Of a stretch of DNA of 64,000 nucleotides, positions 26,597-35,992 are shown piece by piece. The stretch is taken from NCBI RefSeq assembly GCF_900583165.1, contig NZ_UTKY01000095.1, forward strand, positions 248,001 through 312,000, read 5' to 3'. The position numbers were made by a program, and so were the translations under genes. Under the pieces are notes generated by a model, which worked only from the letters and a program-made list of their open reading frames with translations, was not told the DNA's origin and ran no database searches. This stretch comes from Pseudomonas viridiflava. GTDB lineage: Bacteria > Pseudomonadota > Gammaproteobacteria > Pseudomonadales > Pseudomonadaceae. The number at the start of each line of letters is the position of its first letter. The first letter of the stretch is position 1.

Positions 26597-27811
26597 TCAC
26601 TCCTTGCTGGAAAGGGCAGGTACTTTGAACACGTGTCGCAAATAGGCGACAAAATTCGGGTCGGTGCAGTGGGTCTTGCCCGCTTCATCGGAGATTTTCG
26701 CGACGGGCTGGCCATTGCAGGCGGTCATTTTAAGCACGATGCTCATCGGCTCCACCCCTGGAATATCGCAGGTCAGGTTGGTGCCGATACCAAAGCTCAC
26801 GTTAATGCGACCGCGCAGCGCGCGAAATATCTCCAGCGCCTTGGGCAGCGACAGGCTGTCGGAGAACACCAGCGTCTTACTCATCGGCTCGATACCGAGC
26901 TTATGGTAGTGGGCGATGGCTTTTTCAGCCCACTGCACCGGGTCACCGGAGTCGTGACGCAAGCCGTCGAACAGCTTGGCGAAGTACAAGTCGAAGTCGC
27001 CCAGGAACGCATCGGTGGTGATGCAATCGGTCAGGGCAATGCCCAGCAGGCCACGGTATTCGCGCACCCAGCAGTCGAGTGCGGCGATCTGGCTGTCAAT
27101 CAGGCGCGGGCCCAATTGCTGGTGCGCCATGATCCACTCGTGGGCCATGGTGCCCAGGGGTTTCATGTCGAATTCGCGGGCCAGGTGTACGTTGCTGGTG
27201 CCGACAAAACGACCCGGGAAGTCATGCTTGAGCACGCTGACCACCTCTTCCTGCACCCGGTACGAGAAGCGCCGGCGCGTACCGAAATCGGCTACTTGCA
27301 GCTCAGACAATTCTTCACTGCTGGCATTGGCCGTCAGCCAGTCGAACTTGCGGTACAACTGCTCGCGGGCCTGTTCGAGGATCACGGTCTGGTAGCGGTA
27401 GCGGTTACGCACTTCGCTGACGATAGCGAGCATCGGCACTTCAAACAGGATTACATGCAGCCAAGGCCCGCGCAGGCGAATAAATAACTCGCCGTTCTCG
27501 ATACCGGTTTGCACATAGCGCAGGTTGAAGCGGAACAGCCCCAGAAAGCGCAGAAAATCCGGCTTCATAAAGCTGATGCGTTCCAGGAAACCTAGCTGGT
27601 CCGGGCTCAGGCTCAACTCGGCGAGGCGTTCGATCTGGTAGCGGATCTCCGCCAGGTACGGGCGCAGGTCTTCGCTGTTACGGCAACGAAACTCCCATTC
27701 AACTTCCACGTTGGGGTAGTTGTGCAGCACCGCCTGCATCATGGTCAGCTTGTAGAAGTCGGTGTCGAGCAGGTTCTGCACGATGCGATCGGCAAACACA
27801 CTCTCGCTCAT
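26597..27811 (-). CDS. pncB: Nicotinate phosphoribosyltransferase
   Basis: Converts nicotinate and PRPP to nicotinate mononucleotide in NAD salvage. The 404-residue product begins MSESVFADRIVQNLLDTDFY, with the DTDFYKLTMMQAVLH substrate-binding segment, FGTRRRFSY, TSNVHLAREFDMKPLGTMAHE and the phosphate-binding GIGTNLTCDIPG. The frame is open a further 16 codons upstream, but the Met at 27811 matches the family start. It is followed directly by nadE. Confidence 0.97.
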   Translation of the reverse strand: MSESVFADRIVQNLLDTDFYKLTMMQAVLHNYPNVEVEWEFRCRNSEDLRPYLAEIRYQIERLAELSLSPDQLGFLERISFMKPDFLRFLGLFRFNLRYVQTGIENGELFIRLRGPWLHVILFEVPMLAIVSEVRNRYRYQTVILEQAREQLYRKFDWLTANASSEELSELQVADFGTRRRFSYRVQEEVVSVLKHDFPGRFVGTSNVHLAREFDMKPLGTMAHEWIMAHQQLGPRLIDSQIAALDCWVREYRGLLGIALTDCITTDAFLGDFDLYFAKLFDGLRHDSGDPVQWAEKAIAHYHKLGIEPMSKTLVFSDSLSLPKALEIFRALRGRINVSFGIGTNLTCDIPGVEPMSIVLKMTACNGQPVAKISDEAGKTHCTDPNFVAYLRHVFKVPALSSKE

Positions 27812-27933
27812 AACGGGAATCTCCAGACGGGTCGGCGTTGGGCGCCGGCCTTTACGCACAATTAAGGAAGGGGGCTAGTGGCGCATAGACCTGTGGGGTT
27901 TTGCCAGTGATTTTTTTGCTGTGGCTACTGGCC

Positions 27934-28096
27934 TCATCGGGGGCAAGCCCCCTCCCACCTTGACTGCATTCACACATTGTGACCTGTGAACACAGTAAAT
28001 GTGGGGGAGGCAAGCCCCCTTCCAACCTGACTGCAGTCACACATTTTGACCTGTGAACTCAGTAAATGTGGGAGGGGGCTTGCCCCCGATAGCGGT
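27934..28096. repeat. Three REP copies with a duplicated 63-bp unit
   Basis: An inverted REP (27935-27959), a degenerate collapsed copy (about 28000-28022) and a forward REP (28067-28091) alternate with two near-identical spacers. The first spacer contains TTGACTGCATTCACACATTG and the second CTGACTGCAGTCACACATTT, both followed by GACCTGTGAAC(A/T)CAGTAAATGTGGG. The locus looks like a REPIN that was duplicated in tandem and then partly decayed. Confidence 0.8.
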
Positions 28097-28106
28097 ATTC
28101 CAGGCA

Positions 28107-28997
28107 CTAAACAACTTGCTCCATCATCCACTTCACAAACTCACGCACCTTGGGCACTTCTGCCGAATGCTCCGGATACGCCAGGTAATAAGCATCCTGG
28201 CTCGGCAACCCATGCTGCCACGGGATCACCAACTTGCCCTCGGCCAGTTCCTCTTCCACCAAAAAACGCGGCAATAACGCCACACCACAACCCACCTGTG
28301 CCGCCCGAATGCACATATAAAAGGTGTCGAAACGCGGCCCATGATAGCTGTGCTCGGTCTGGTAACCCTGGCTTGCAAACCAGTCATGCCAGCCCTGGGG
28401 CCGCGAGGCATTTTGCAGCAGCACCAGCTCGCTCAGTTGCGTAGGGTCAGTAAACGGCTGCGCGGGCAGGCTCTCGGGGGCGCACACCGGCACCAGTTCC
28501 TCGCTGAACAATTTCACGCTCTCGGTACCGGGACGCGAACCCTGGCCAAAGTAAAAGGCCATGTCGGCCTTGCCTTGCAGCAGTTCGTCCGGCTCCTGCT
28601 CGTTGCACAGGTCCAGATGGATCTGCGGGTGACGCAACCGCCAGCCCTTGAGGCGCGGCACCAGCCAGCGTGCGCCGAAGGTGTAGGGTGTGGACACCCG
28701 CAACACTTCGGTCTCGCCGCCGTAAGAGCGCAGGTAGTGAGTGGACATCTCCACTTGCGTGAGGATCTTGCGCACTTCCACCAGGTACAAGTCGCCCGCC
28801 GGAGTCATTTGCAGGCGGCGGCGCACGCGGCGAAACAGCAGGTGTTGCAGCAGCTCTTCCAACTGCGCCACCTGTTTGCTCACCGCGCTTTGCGTGAGGT
28901 TGAGCTCCTCAGCCGCGCGGGTGAAGCTCAGGTGGCGGGTGGCAGCTTCGAAACACTGCAGTGCGGTGATTGAGGGCAAATGTCTTTTGTTCAGCAC
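28107..28997 (-). CDS. LysR-family transcriptional regulator, divergent from amaB
   Basis: 296-residue LysR regulator: N-terminal winged helix with FEAATRHLSFTRAAEELNLT and QSAVSKQVAQLEELL, then a periplasmic-binding-protein-like effector domain. The GTG at 28997, with AGAGG upstream, starts MLNKRHLPSITALQCF; longer in-frame extensions to 29435 would run through the divergent gene and are rejected. It is transcribed away from amaB across about 150 bases, the usual arrangement for a regulator of the neighbouring catabolic genes, so control of lysine/pipecolate breakdown is inferred. The same arrangement occurs in P. putida. Confidence 0.9.
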   Translation of the reverse strand: MLNKRHLPSITALQCFEAATRHLSFTRAAEELNLTQSAVSKQVAQLEELLQHLLFRRVRRRLQMTPAGDLYLVEVRKILTQVEMSTHYLRSYGGETEVLRVSTPYTFGARWLVPRLKGWRLRHPQIHLDLCNEQEPDELLQGKADMAFYFGQGSRPGTESVKLFSEELVPVCAPESLPAQPFTDPTQLSELVLLQNASRPQGWHDWFASQGYQTEHSYHGPRFDTFYMCIRAAQVGCGVALLPRFLVEEELAEGKLVIPWQHGLPSQDAYYLAYPEHSAEVPKVREFVKWMMEQVV

Positions 28998-29151
28998 GGC
29001 GTGCCTCTTTTTAGGCTTTGCATGAATAAACGGAATGATATCTCGCCTAATCGTCGTTTGTTGGCAAGTCTTGGGCCCGCTACAAATAAGCGCTCGATCG
29101 CCGTGTCTGTCGGCGGCGCAATTTTCTGTCTGCAGATTGAAGGAGTGACCC

Positions 29152-30642
29152 ATGGTTGCCGCATTGCTTGATCGTCTCGGGGTAAACCCGGCGTTGTACC
29201 AGTCGGGTAAACAGCCCGTGCATTCGCCAATCGATGGCAATGTTATCGGTAACGTGCAGTGGGAAGGCGCCGCCGAGGTGGAGCAACAGGTCAGTCGCGC
29301 CGAGCATGCATTCGAGGCCTGGCGCAAAGTGCCGGCGCCGCGTCGCGGCGAGTTGGTGCGCCAGTTTGGCGACGTGCTGCGCCAGTACAAAGCCGACCTT
29401 GGCGAACTTGTTTCATGGGAAGCCGGCAAGATCACCCAGGAAGGCCTCGGTGAAGTGCAGGAAATGATCGATATCTGCGACTTCGCCGTGGGCCTGTCCC
29501 GCCAGCTCTACGGCTTGACCATCGCCTCCGAGCGCCCGGGCCACCATATGCGTGAAACCTGGCACCCGTTGGGCGTGGTCGGCGTGATCAGCGCGTTCAA
29601 CTTTCCGGTGGCCGTGTGGGCGTGGAACACCACCCTGGCCCTGGTGTGCGGCAACGCGGTGATCTGGAAACCCTCGGAAAAAACCCCGCTCACCGCCCTG
29701 GCCTGCCAGGCGCTGTTCGAACGCGTGGTGAAAAATTTCACCGATGCCCCGCCGTACCTCAGCCAAGTGATCATCGGCGGCCGAGACGCCGGTGCTGCCC
29801 TGGTGGATGACCCGCGCGTAGCCCTGATCAGCGCCACCGGCAGCACGCGCATGGGCCGCGAAGTGGCGCCGAAAGTTGCCGCGCGTTTTGCCCGCAGCAT
29901 ACTCGAGCTGGGCGGCAACAACGCGATGATCCTCGGCCCAAGCGCCGACCTGGACATGGCAGTGCGCGCCATCCTGTTCAGCGCCGTCGGCACCGCCGGC
30001 CAGCGCTGCACCACCCTGCGCCGGTTGATCGCCCATGAGTCAGTGAAGGAAGAAATCGTCACCCGCCTCAAGGCCGCGTATTCCAAAGTGCGCATCGGCC
30101 ACCCACTGGAAGGCAACCTGATTGGCCCGCTGATCGACAAGCACGGCTTTGAAAATATGCAGGACGCCCTTGAGCAAGCCTTGAGCGAAGGCGGCCGGGT
30201 GTTTGGTGGCAAGCGCCAGTTGGAAGATACATTCCCGAATGCCTACTACGTGTCGCCGGCGATTGTGGAAATGCCTGAGCAAAGTGACGTGGTGTGCACT
30301 GAGACTTTTGCGCCGATTCTGTACGTGGTTGGCTACACCGACTTCGCCGAGGCGCTGCGCTTGAACAACGCCGTGCCTCAGGGGTTGTCGTCGTGCATCT
30401 TCACCACTGATGTGCGCGAGGCCGAGCAATTTATGTCGGCGGTAGGCAGTGATTGTGGTATCGCCAACGTCAATATCGGCCCAAGCGGTGCCGAAATCGG
30501 CGGTGCGTTTGGTGGTGAGAAGGAAACCGGCGGTGGGCGTGAGTCAGGGTCGGATGCATGGCGTGGGTATATGCGTCGCCAGACCAATACCGTGAACTAC
30601 TCGCTGGAGCTGCCCTTGGCACAGGGCATTACCTTCGACTAA
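29152..30642 (+). CDS. amaB: L-aminoadipate-semialdehyde (piperideine-6-carboxylate) dehydrogenase
   Basis: NAD(P)-dependent aldehyde dehydrogenase that oxidises 2-aminoadipate semialdehyde to 2-aminoadipate in lysine catabolism through pipecolate. The 496-residue product is of the ALDH7 type. The catalytic Cys is at about 286 in TAGQRCTTLRRL, the general base is in ILELGGNNAMI, and the NAD-binding segment is VGVISAFNFPVAVWAWN. GAAGGAG precedes the ATG. Assignment rests on the family, on the amaA gene that follows, and on the divergent LysR gene as in P. putida. Confidence 0.92.
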   Translation: MVAALLDRLGVNPALYQSGKQPVHSPIDGNVIGNVQWEGAAEVEQQVSRAEHAFEAWRKVPAPRRGELVRQFGDVLRQYKADLGELVSWEAGKITQEGLGEVQEMIDICDFAVGLSRQLYGLTIASERPGHHMRETWHPLGVVGVISAFNFPVAVWAWNTTLALVCGNAVIWKPSEKTPLTALACQALFERVVKNFTDAPPYLSQVIIGGRDAGAALVDDPRVALISATGSTRMGREVAPKVAARFARSILELGGNNAMILGPSADLDMAVRAILFSAVGTAGQRCTTLRRLIAHESVKEEIVTRLKAAYSKVRIGHPLEGNLIGPLIDKHGFENMQDALEQALSEGGRVFGGKRQLEDTFPNAYYVSPAIVEMPEQSDVVCTETFAPILYVVGYTDFAEALRLNNAVPQGLSSCIFTTDVREAEQFMSAVGSDCGIANVNIGPSGAEIGGAFGGEKETGGGRESGSDAWRGYMRRQTNTVNYSLELPLAQGITFD

Positions 30643-30665
30643 CCCTCAAGTCAGAATGGGATCAA

Positions 30666-30757
30666 GTGTGGGAGGGGGCTTGCCCCCGATGGCGGTGTAT
30701 CAGATTGCAAATCTGTTGACTGACACACTGCAATCGGGGGCAAGCCCCCTCCCACAT
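30666..30757. repeat. REPIN between amaB and amaA
   Basis: Inverted pair of the GTGGGAGGGGGCTTGC REP class around a spacer with TTGCAAATCTG. It lies within the amaB-amaA unit and could attenuate amaA. Confidence 0.92.
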
Positions 30758-30813
30758 TTGACCTCATTTGCAGTTCGAAATAGATGTTTGTTAGGTCTCA
30801 CCGGAGTCTGGCA

Positions 30814-32097
30814 ATGGCACTACGCGAAACATGTTTGTGGGAACACCTCACCCCCAGCCGCCCCGACCGTGCCGCACTCAATGGCGAACTCAAGGTGGAT
30901 GTGTGCGTGATCGGCGCCGGCATCACCGGTTTGTCGGCGGCCATTCACTTGCTCGAACAGGGTAAAAGCGTCGCCGTACTCGAAGCTCATCGCACCGGCC
31001 ACGGCGGTTCGGGGCGCAACGTAGGTTTGGTCAACGCCGGCCTGTGGATCCCGCCGGATGATATCGAAGCCGGTTTCGGCGAGGCGGTGGGCAGCCAACT
31101 CAACCGCATGCTGGGCGCGGCACCTTCGCTGGTGTTCAGCCTTATCGACAAATACAACATCGACTGCCAACTGCGCCGCGAGGGCACCTTGCACATGGCG
31201 CACAACGCCCGTGGCGAGGCGGACTTGCGCAGTCGTGAAGAGCAATGGAAGCGCCGTGGCGCGCCAGTGGAATTACTCACCGGCCAGGCCTGCGAGCAAG
31301 CCACGGGCACCCAAAAAATTGCAGCAGCCCTACTGGACCGGCGCGCCGGCACCTTGAACCCGATGGCCTATACCAGTGGTTTGGCCAACGCTGCGGCCAG
31401 CCTCGGCGGGCAGTTATTCGATCATTCTCCCGTCACTCAGCTGGAGCGCCAAGGCGCGCAATGGTCGGTGCAAACGGCCCAGGGTTCGGTGCAGGCTGCA
31501 CAAGTGGTGATCGCCTCCAATGCCTACACCGAAGGCGAGTGGACCGAGTTGCGGCGCAATTTTTTCCCCGGCTACTACTACCAGGTTGCCTCGGCTCCGC
31601 TGACGGACGAAGCCGCCCAGCAAATCCTGCCCGGAGGGCAAGGCTCCTGGGATACTCGCCAAGTCTTGAGTAGCATCCGCCGCGATGCCGATGGCCGTTT
31701 GTTGCTCGGCAGCCTGGGCAATGGCAATCAGAAACCGGCATGGTTTCTGAAGTCGTGGGCCGATCGGGTGCAGCAACACTACTTCCCGTACCTCAAATCG
31801 GTGCAGTGGGAATATACCTGGACTGGCTGCATCGCCTTCACCCCCGACCACCTGATGCGCCTGTTCGAGCCCGCGCCGGGCCTGGTGGCCGTCACGGGCT
31901 ACAACGGGCGCGGAGTGACCACCGGCAGCGTGGTCGGCAAGGCATTCGCCGACTATTTGTGTCACCAGAATCCCCAGGCCTTGCCCATTCCCTTCGCGCC
32001 GATGCAGCCATTGGCCGCACCGGGCTTGCGCAGCTGTCTTTATGAGGCAGGGTTCTCGCTGTATCACGCCGGCCAATGCTTGAGGATCGTGATCTGA
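30814..32097 (+). CDS. amaA: L-pipecolate oxidase (FAD-dependent)
   Basis: Flavoprotein that oxidises L-pipecolate to piperideine-6-carboxylate, the substrate of AmaB. The 427-residue product begins MALRETCLWEHLTPSRPD, has the FAD/NAD-binding Rossmann motif DVCVIGAGITGLSAAIHLLE at about 29-48, the DAO-family GTLHMAHNARGE segment, and a C-terminal FAD region with VAVTGYNGRGVTTGSVVGK. The ATG at 30814 with upstream GGAG is chosen over the longer open frame from 30784. Membrane attachment is not evident. Confidence 0.92.
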   Translation: MALRETCLWEHLTPSRPDRAALNGELKVDVCVIGAGITGLSAAIHLLEQGKSVAVLEAHRTGHGGSGRNVGLVNAGLWIPPDDIEAGFGEAVGSQLNRMLGAAPSLVFSLIDKYNIDCQLRREGTLHMAHNARGEADLRSREEQWKRRGAPVELLTGQACEQATGTQKIAAALLDRRAGTLNPMAYTSGLANAAASLGGQLFDHSPVTQLERQGAQWSVQTAQGSVQAAQVVIASNAYTEGEWTELRRNFFPGYYYQVASAPLTDEAAQQILPGGQGSWDTRQVLSSIRRDADGRLLLGSLGNGNQKPAWFLKSWADRVQQHYFPYLKSVQWEYTWTGCIAFTPDHLMRLFEPAPGLVAVTGYNGRGVTTGSVVGKAFADYLCHQNPQALPIPFAPMQPLAAPGLRSCLYEAGFSLYHAGQCLRIVI

Positions 32098-32117
32098 TCA
32101 GCGAAATACCCTTCAGA

Positions 32118-32140
32118 AGCCTGCATTTTCTTAGCAGGCT
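32118..32140 (+). terminator. Weak terminator-like hairpin after amaA
   Basis: 7-bp inverted repeat AGCCTGC / GCAGGCT with a nine-base AT-rich loop, 20 bases after the amaA stop, without a T run after the stem. Confidence 0.5.
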
Positions 32141-32240
32141 ACTAATCTGTATTGGTGCAAGTTGTAGCAATCACGCACTGTAAATGTGCAGTTCCGTTAC
32201 GCGGTCTGTTACAGCTGTAGGAACTGTCGTTTATTCGTCT

Positions 32241-32314
32241 GGTTGCAGGTGCGACCTGTTGAGGTTGTACTTTTTTGGTCGTCCGGTTGCACCTCGTGAA
32301 GCTAGAGGGTTGCA
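32241..32314. promoter_or_regulatory. Four helically phased GGTTG(C/T)A repeats upstream of braC
   Basis: GGTTGCA at 32241, GGTTGTA at 32263, GGTTGCA at 32285 and GGTTGCA at 32308 are direct repeats spaced 22, 22 and 23 bases, about two helical turns each. They occupy the middle of the 374-base gene-free stretch 32098-32471, 158-231 bases before the braC ATG. They look like a cooperative binding array; the protein is unknown. The rest of that stretch holds AT-rich sequence around 32360-32400 suited to a promoter, with no convincing gene. Confidence 0.5.
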
Positions 32315-32471
32315 CGTCCCGACGAACGGCGGCCAAACACCTGCAATACCAATGACACCGTGTCTTTTTGAAGAATAAAAACGTAATGGCACGCGCCTTG
32401 CTCTGGGCTTTCAGTGAAAAGTTTGAACGCAAGTTGTCGTGCCAAAAATCAAAAATATCGGAGCACCACTC

Positions 32472-33608
32472 ATGTCCCAGACGTTTTACAAGAAAGGTTT
32501 TCTGGCCCTCGCCGTTGCAGCGGCGCTGGGTGTTTCTACGTTTGTTCAAGCTGATGTGAAAATTGGTGTTGCGGGGCCCATGACGGGCGCCAACGCCGCT
32601 TTCGGTGAGCAGTACATGAAGGGTGCCCAGGCGGCAGCCGATACCATCAACAAGGCTGGCGGCATCAACGGCGAGAAAATCGTCCTGGTGGCCGGCGACG
32701 ACGCGTGTGAACCCAAGCAGGCCGTGGCCGTGGCCAACCGCCTGGCCGACCAGGACAAGGTGATCGGCGTGGTCGGGCACTTCTGCTCATCCAATACCAT
32801 CCCGGCTTCCGAGGTCTACGACGAAGCGGGCATCATCGCCATCACCCCAGGCTCCACCAACCCACAAGTGACTGAGCGTGGCCTGGGCGCCATGTTCCGT
32901 ATGTGCGGGCGTGACGACCAGCAAGGCATCGTCGCCGGCGACTACATTGTCGACGTGCTCAAGGGCAAGAAGGTCGCGGTCATCAACGACAAGGACACCT
33001 ACGGCAAAGGCCTGGCCGACGCCACCGCTGCCCAGTTGACCAAGCGCGGCGTCAAGCCGGTGCTGGAAGAAGGCCTGACCCGTGGCGAGAAAGACTTCAG
33101 CGCCCTGGTCACCAAAATCCGTTCCCTGGGCGCCGACGTTGTCTACTTCGGCGGCCTGCACCCTGAAGCCGGCCCACTGGTTCGCCAGATTCGCGAAGCC
33201 GGTCTGAAAGACGTCAAGTTCATGTCCGATGACGGCGTGGTTACCGACGAACTGGTAGCCACCGCTGGCGGCGCGCAGTACGTCGACGGCGTCTACATGA
33301 CCTTCGGTGCCGACCCGCGCAAACTGCCAGATAGCAAAACCGTGGTGGAAGAGTTCCAGAAGAGCGGTTACGAGCCGGAAGGCTACACCCTGTACGCCTA
33401 CGCCTCGATCCAGGCCCTGGCTGCCGGCTTCAACGGCGCCAAGTCCAACAAGGGCGAAGACGCTGCCAAGTGGCTCAAGGCCAATCCGGTGAAAACCGTA
33501 ATGGGTGAAAAAGCCTGGGATGCCAAGGGCGACCTGAAAATCTCCGACTATGTGGTTTATCAGTGGGACAAGGACGGTAAATACCACCAACTCGATAAGC
33601 AGAAGTAA
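32472..33608 (+). CDS. braC: Branched-chain amino acid ABC transporter, periplasmic binding protein
   Basis: Binds leucine, isoleucine, valine and, in P. aeruginosa BraC, also alanine and threonine. The 378-residue precursor has a signal peptide (FYKKGFLALAVAAALGVSTF, cleavage after VQA) and a type I periplasmic-binding-protein fold starting DVKIGVAGPMTGANAAFGEQ. Conserved segments GDDACEPKQAVAVANRL and VVGHFCSSNTIPASEVYDEA are present, with a Cys pair likely to form the family disulfide. The Met at 32472 is preferred over in-frame TTG/ATG codons upstream because the signal peptide begins there. braDEFG follow. Confidence 0.96.
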   Translation: MSQTFYKKGFLALAVAAALGVSTFVQADVKIGVAGPMTGANAAFGEQYMKGAQAAADTINKAGGINGEKIVLVAGDDACEPKQAVAVANRLADQDKVIGVVGHFCSSNTIPASEVYDEAGIIAITPGSTNPQVTERGLGAMFRMCGRDDQQGIVAGDYIVDVLKGKKVAVINDKDTYGKGLADATAAQLTKRGVKPVLEEGLTRGEKDFSALVTKIRSLGADVVYFGGLHPEAGPLVRQIREAGLKDVKFMSDDGVVTDELVATAGGAQYVDGVYMTFGADPRKLPDSKTVVEEFQKSGYEPEGYTLYAYASIQALAAGFNGAKSNKGEDAAKWLKANPVKTVMGEKAWDAKGDLKISDYVVYQWDKDGKYHQLDKQK

Positions 33609-33611
33609 TCC

Positions 33612-33703
33612 TTGTGGGAGGGGGCTTGCCCCCGATAGCGGTGTGTCAGTCAACAGATTTTCAGCTGACCCACTGCAATCGGGGGCAAGCCCCCTCCCAC
33701 ATT
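33612..33703. repeat. REPIN between braC and braD
   Basis: Inverted pair of the GTGGGAGGGGGCTTGC REP class. It separates the highly needed binding-protein gene from the membrane and ATPase genes, where a partial stop or mRNA-stabilising hairpin would give braC excess. Confidence 0.92.
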
Positions 33704-33753
33704 GAGCAGTGCTGTTATTGAGATTGAGATCTGTCTTTTCCTCCAGAAGCGCC

Positions 33754-33771
33754 GCACACCCACAGGTGTGC
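33754..33771 (+). other. Short hairpin upstream of braD
   Basis: Perfect 7-bp inverted repeat GCACACC / GGTGTGC with a CACA loop, 27 bases before the braD ATG. It could act on the stability or translation of the braDEFG message. Confidence 0.4.
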
Positions 33772-33797
33772 AGGTGCTCACCGCGTGAGATTGCGTT

Positions 33798-34712
<915 letters not shown>

Positions 34713-34714
34713 AC

Positions 34715-35992
34715 ATGTCTGCTGCCAAACCTATCGATATCAAGAAAAGCGTCGTCGATACGATCCTTGCCGGGCTGATTTCGTTGATCGTGTTCGGTCC
34801 GATCGTCGGCGTGGTCCTCGACGGCTACAGCTTCAACTTGGAGCCGGCCCGCGTGGCTATCCTGGTCGCCATCGTGATGGCCGGCCGGTTTGCCCTGAGC
34901 CTGTTCCTGCAAACCCCCAAGGGCATGAAGATCCTGCAGGGCTTCGAGAGCAGTGGTTCGGGCGTGCATGTGCTGCCGCCGGACTACAAGTCGCGGCTGC
35001 GCTGGATCATCCCGGCACTGATCGTGATTGCCATCGTGTTCCCGATCTTCGCCAACAAGTACCTGCTGACCGTGGTGATCCTCGGGCTGATCTACGTGTT
35101 GCTCGGCTTGGGCCTCAACATCGTGGTAGGCCTGGCGGGCCTGCTCGACCTGGGTTACGTAGCGTTCTACGCCATCGGTGCCTACGGCCTGGCACTGGGT
35201 TATCAATACCTCGGTCTGGGCTTCTGGAGCGTGCTGCCCCTGGCGGCCATCGCGGCGGCGTTAGCGGGGTGCATACTCGGGTTCCCGGTGTTGCGAATGC
35301 ACGGTGACTACCTGGCTATCGTGACCCTGGGCTTCGGCGAAATCATCCGTCTGGTGCTCAACAACTGGCTGTCGTTTACCGGCGGCCCGAACGGCATGCC
35401 GGTGCCGTCACCGACCTTTCTCGGCCTGGAGTTCGGGCGTAGGGCGAAGGAGGGCGGGATTCCCTTCCACGAGTTCTTCGGCCTCGATTACAACCCCAAT
35501 ATCAAGTTCATGTTCATCTACATCGTGCTGTTTTTGGTGGTGCTGGCCGTGCTGTACATCAAGCACCGCCTGACCCGCATGCCGGTGGGTCGCGCCTGGG
35601 AAGCCTTGCGCGAAGATGAGATCGCCTGCCGTTCCATGGGCCTGAACCACGTGCTAGTCAAACTCTCGGCGTTCACCATCGGTGCCTCTACCGCAGGGTT
35701 GGCCGGTGTGTTTTTTGCCAGCTACCAGGGCTTCGTCAACCCGTCGTCGTTTACCTTCTTCGAGTCGGCGCTGATCCTGGCCATCGTGGTATTGGGCGGC
35801 ATGGGCTCGACCGTCGGCGTGGTGATCGCAGCCTTCGTACTGACCGTTGCGCCTGAGTTGCTGCGCAGCTTCTCTGAATACCGGGTGCTGCTGTTCGGCG
35901 TGCTGATGGTGGTGATGATGATCTGGCGACCGCGTGGCCTGATCCGCATCGCTCGTACCGGTGTGACACCACGTAAAGGAGTGGCGCCATGA
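34715..35992 (+). CDS. braE: Branched-chain amino acid ABC transporter permease (LivM type)
   Basis: 425-residue second permease subunit. It has an N-terminal extension of about 100 residues with two extra hydrophobic segments, as usual for proteobacterial LivM, then the conserved GLGLNIVVGLAGLLDLGYVA segment and the ATPase contact around RAWEALREDEIACRSMGLN. The stop overlaps the braF start by four bases. Confidence 0.96.
   Translation: MSAAKPIDIKKSVVDTILAGLISLIVFGPIVGVVLDGYSFNLEPARVAILVAIVMAGRFALSLFLQTPKGMKILQGFESSGSGVHVLPPDYKSRLRWIIPALIVIAIVFPIFANKYLLTVVILGLIYVLLGLGLNIVVGLAGLLDLGYVAFYAIGAYGLALGYQYLGLGFWSVLPLAAIAAALAGCILGFPVLRMHGDYLAIVTLGFGEIIRLVLNNWLSFTGGPNGMPVPSPTFLGLEFGRRAKEGGIPFHEFFGLDYNPNIKFMFIYIVLFLVVLAVLYIKHRLTRMPVGRAWEALREDEIACRSMGLNHVLVKLSAFTIGASTAGLAGVFFASYQGFVNPSSFTFFESALILAIVVLGGMGSTVGVVIAAFVLTVAPELLRSFSEYRVLLFGVLMVVMMIWRPRGLIRIARTGVTPRKGVAP

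Noticed and set aside
28997..29435. N-terminal extension of the LysR regulator up to 29435
   Set aside because: The extension would run through the start and first 95 codons of the divergent amaB gene and lacks LysR similarity; the GTG at 28997 gives a standard-length protein with a ribosome site.
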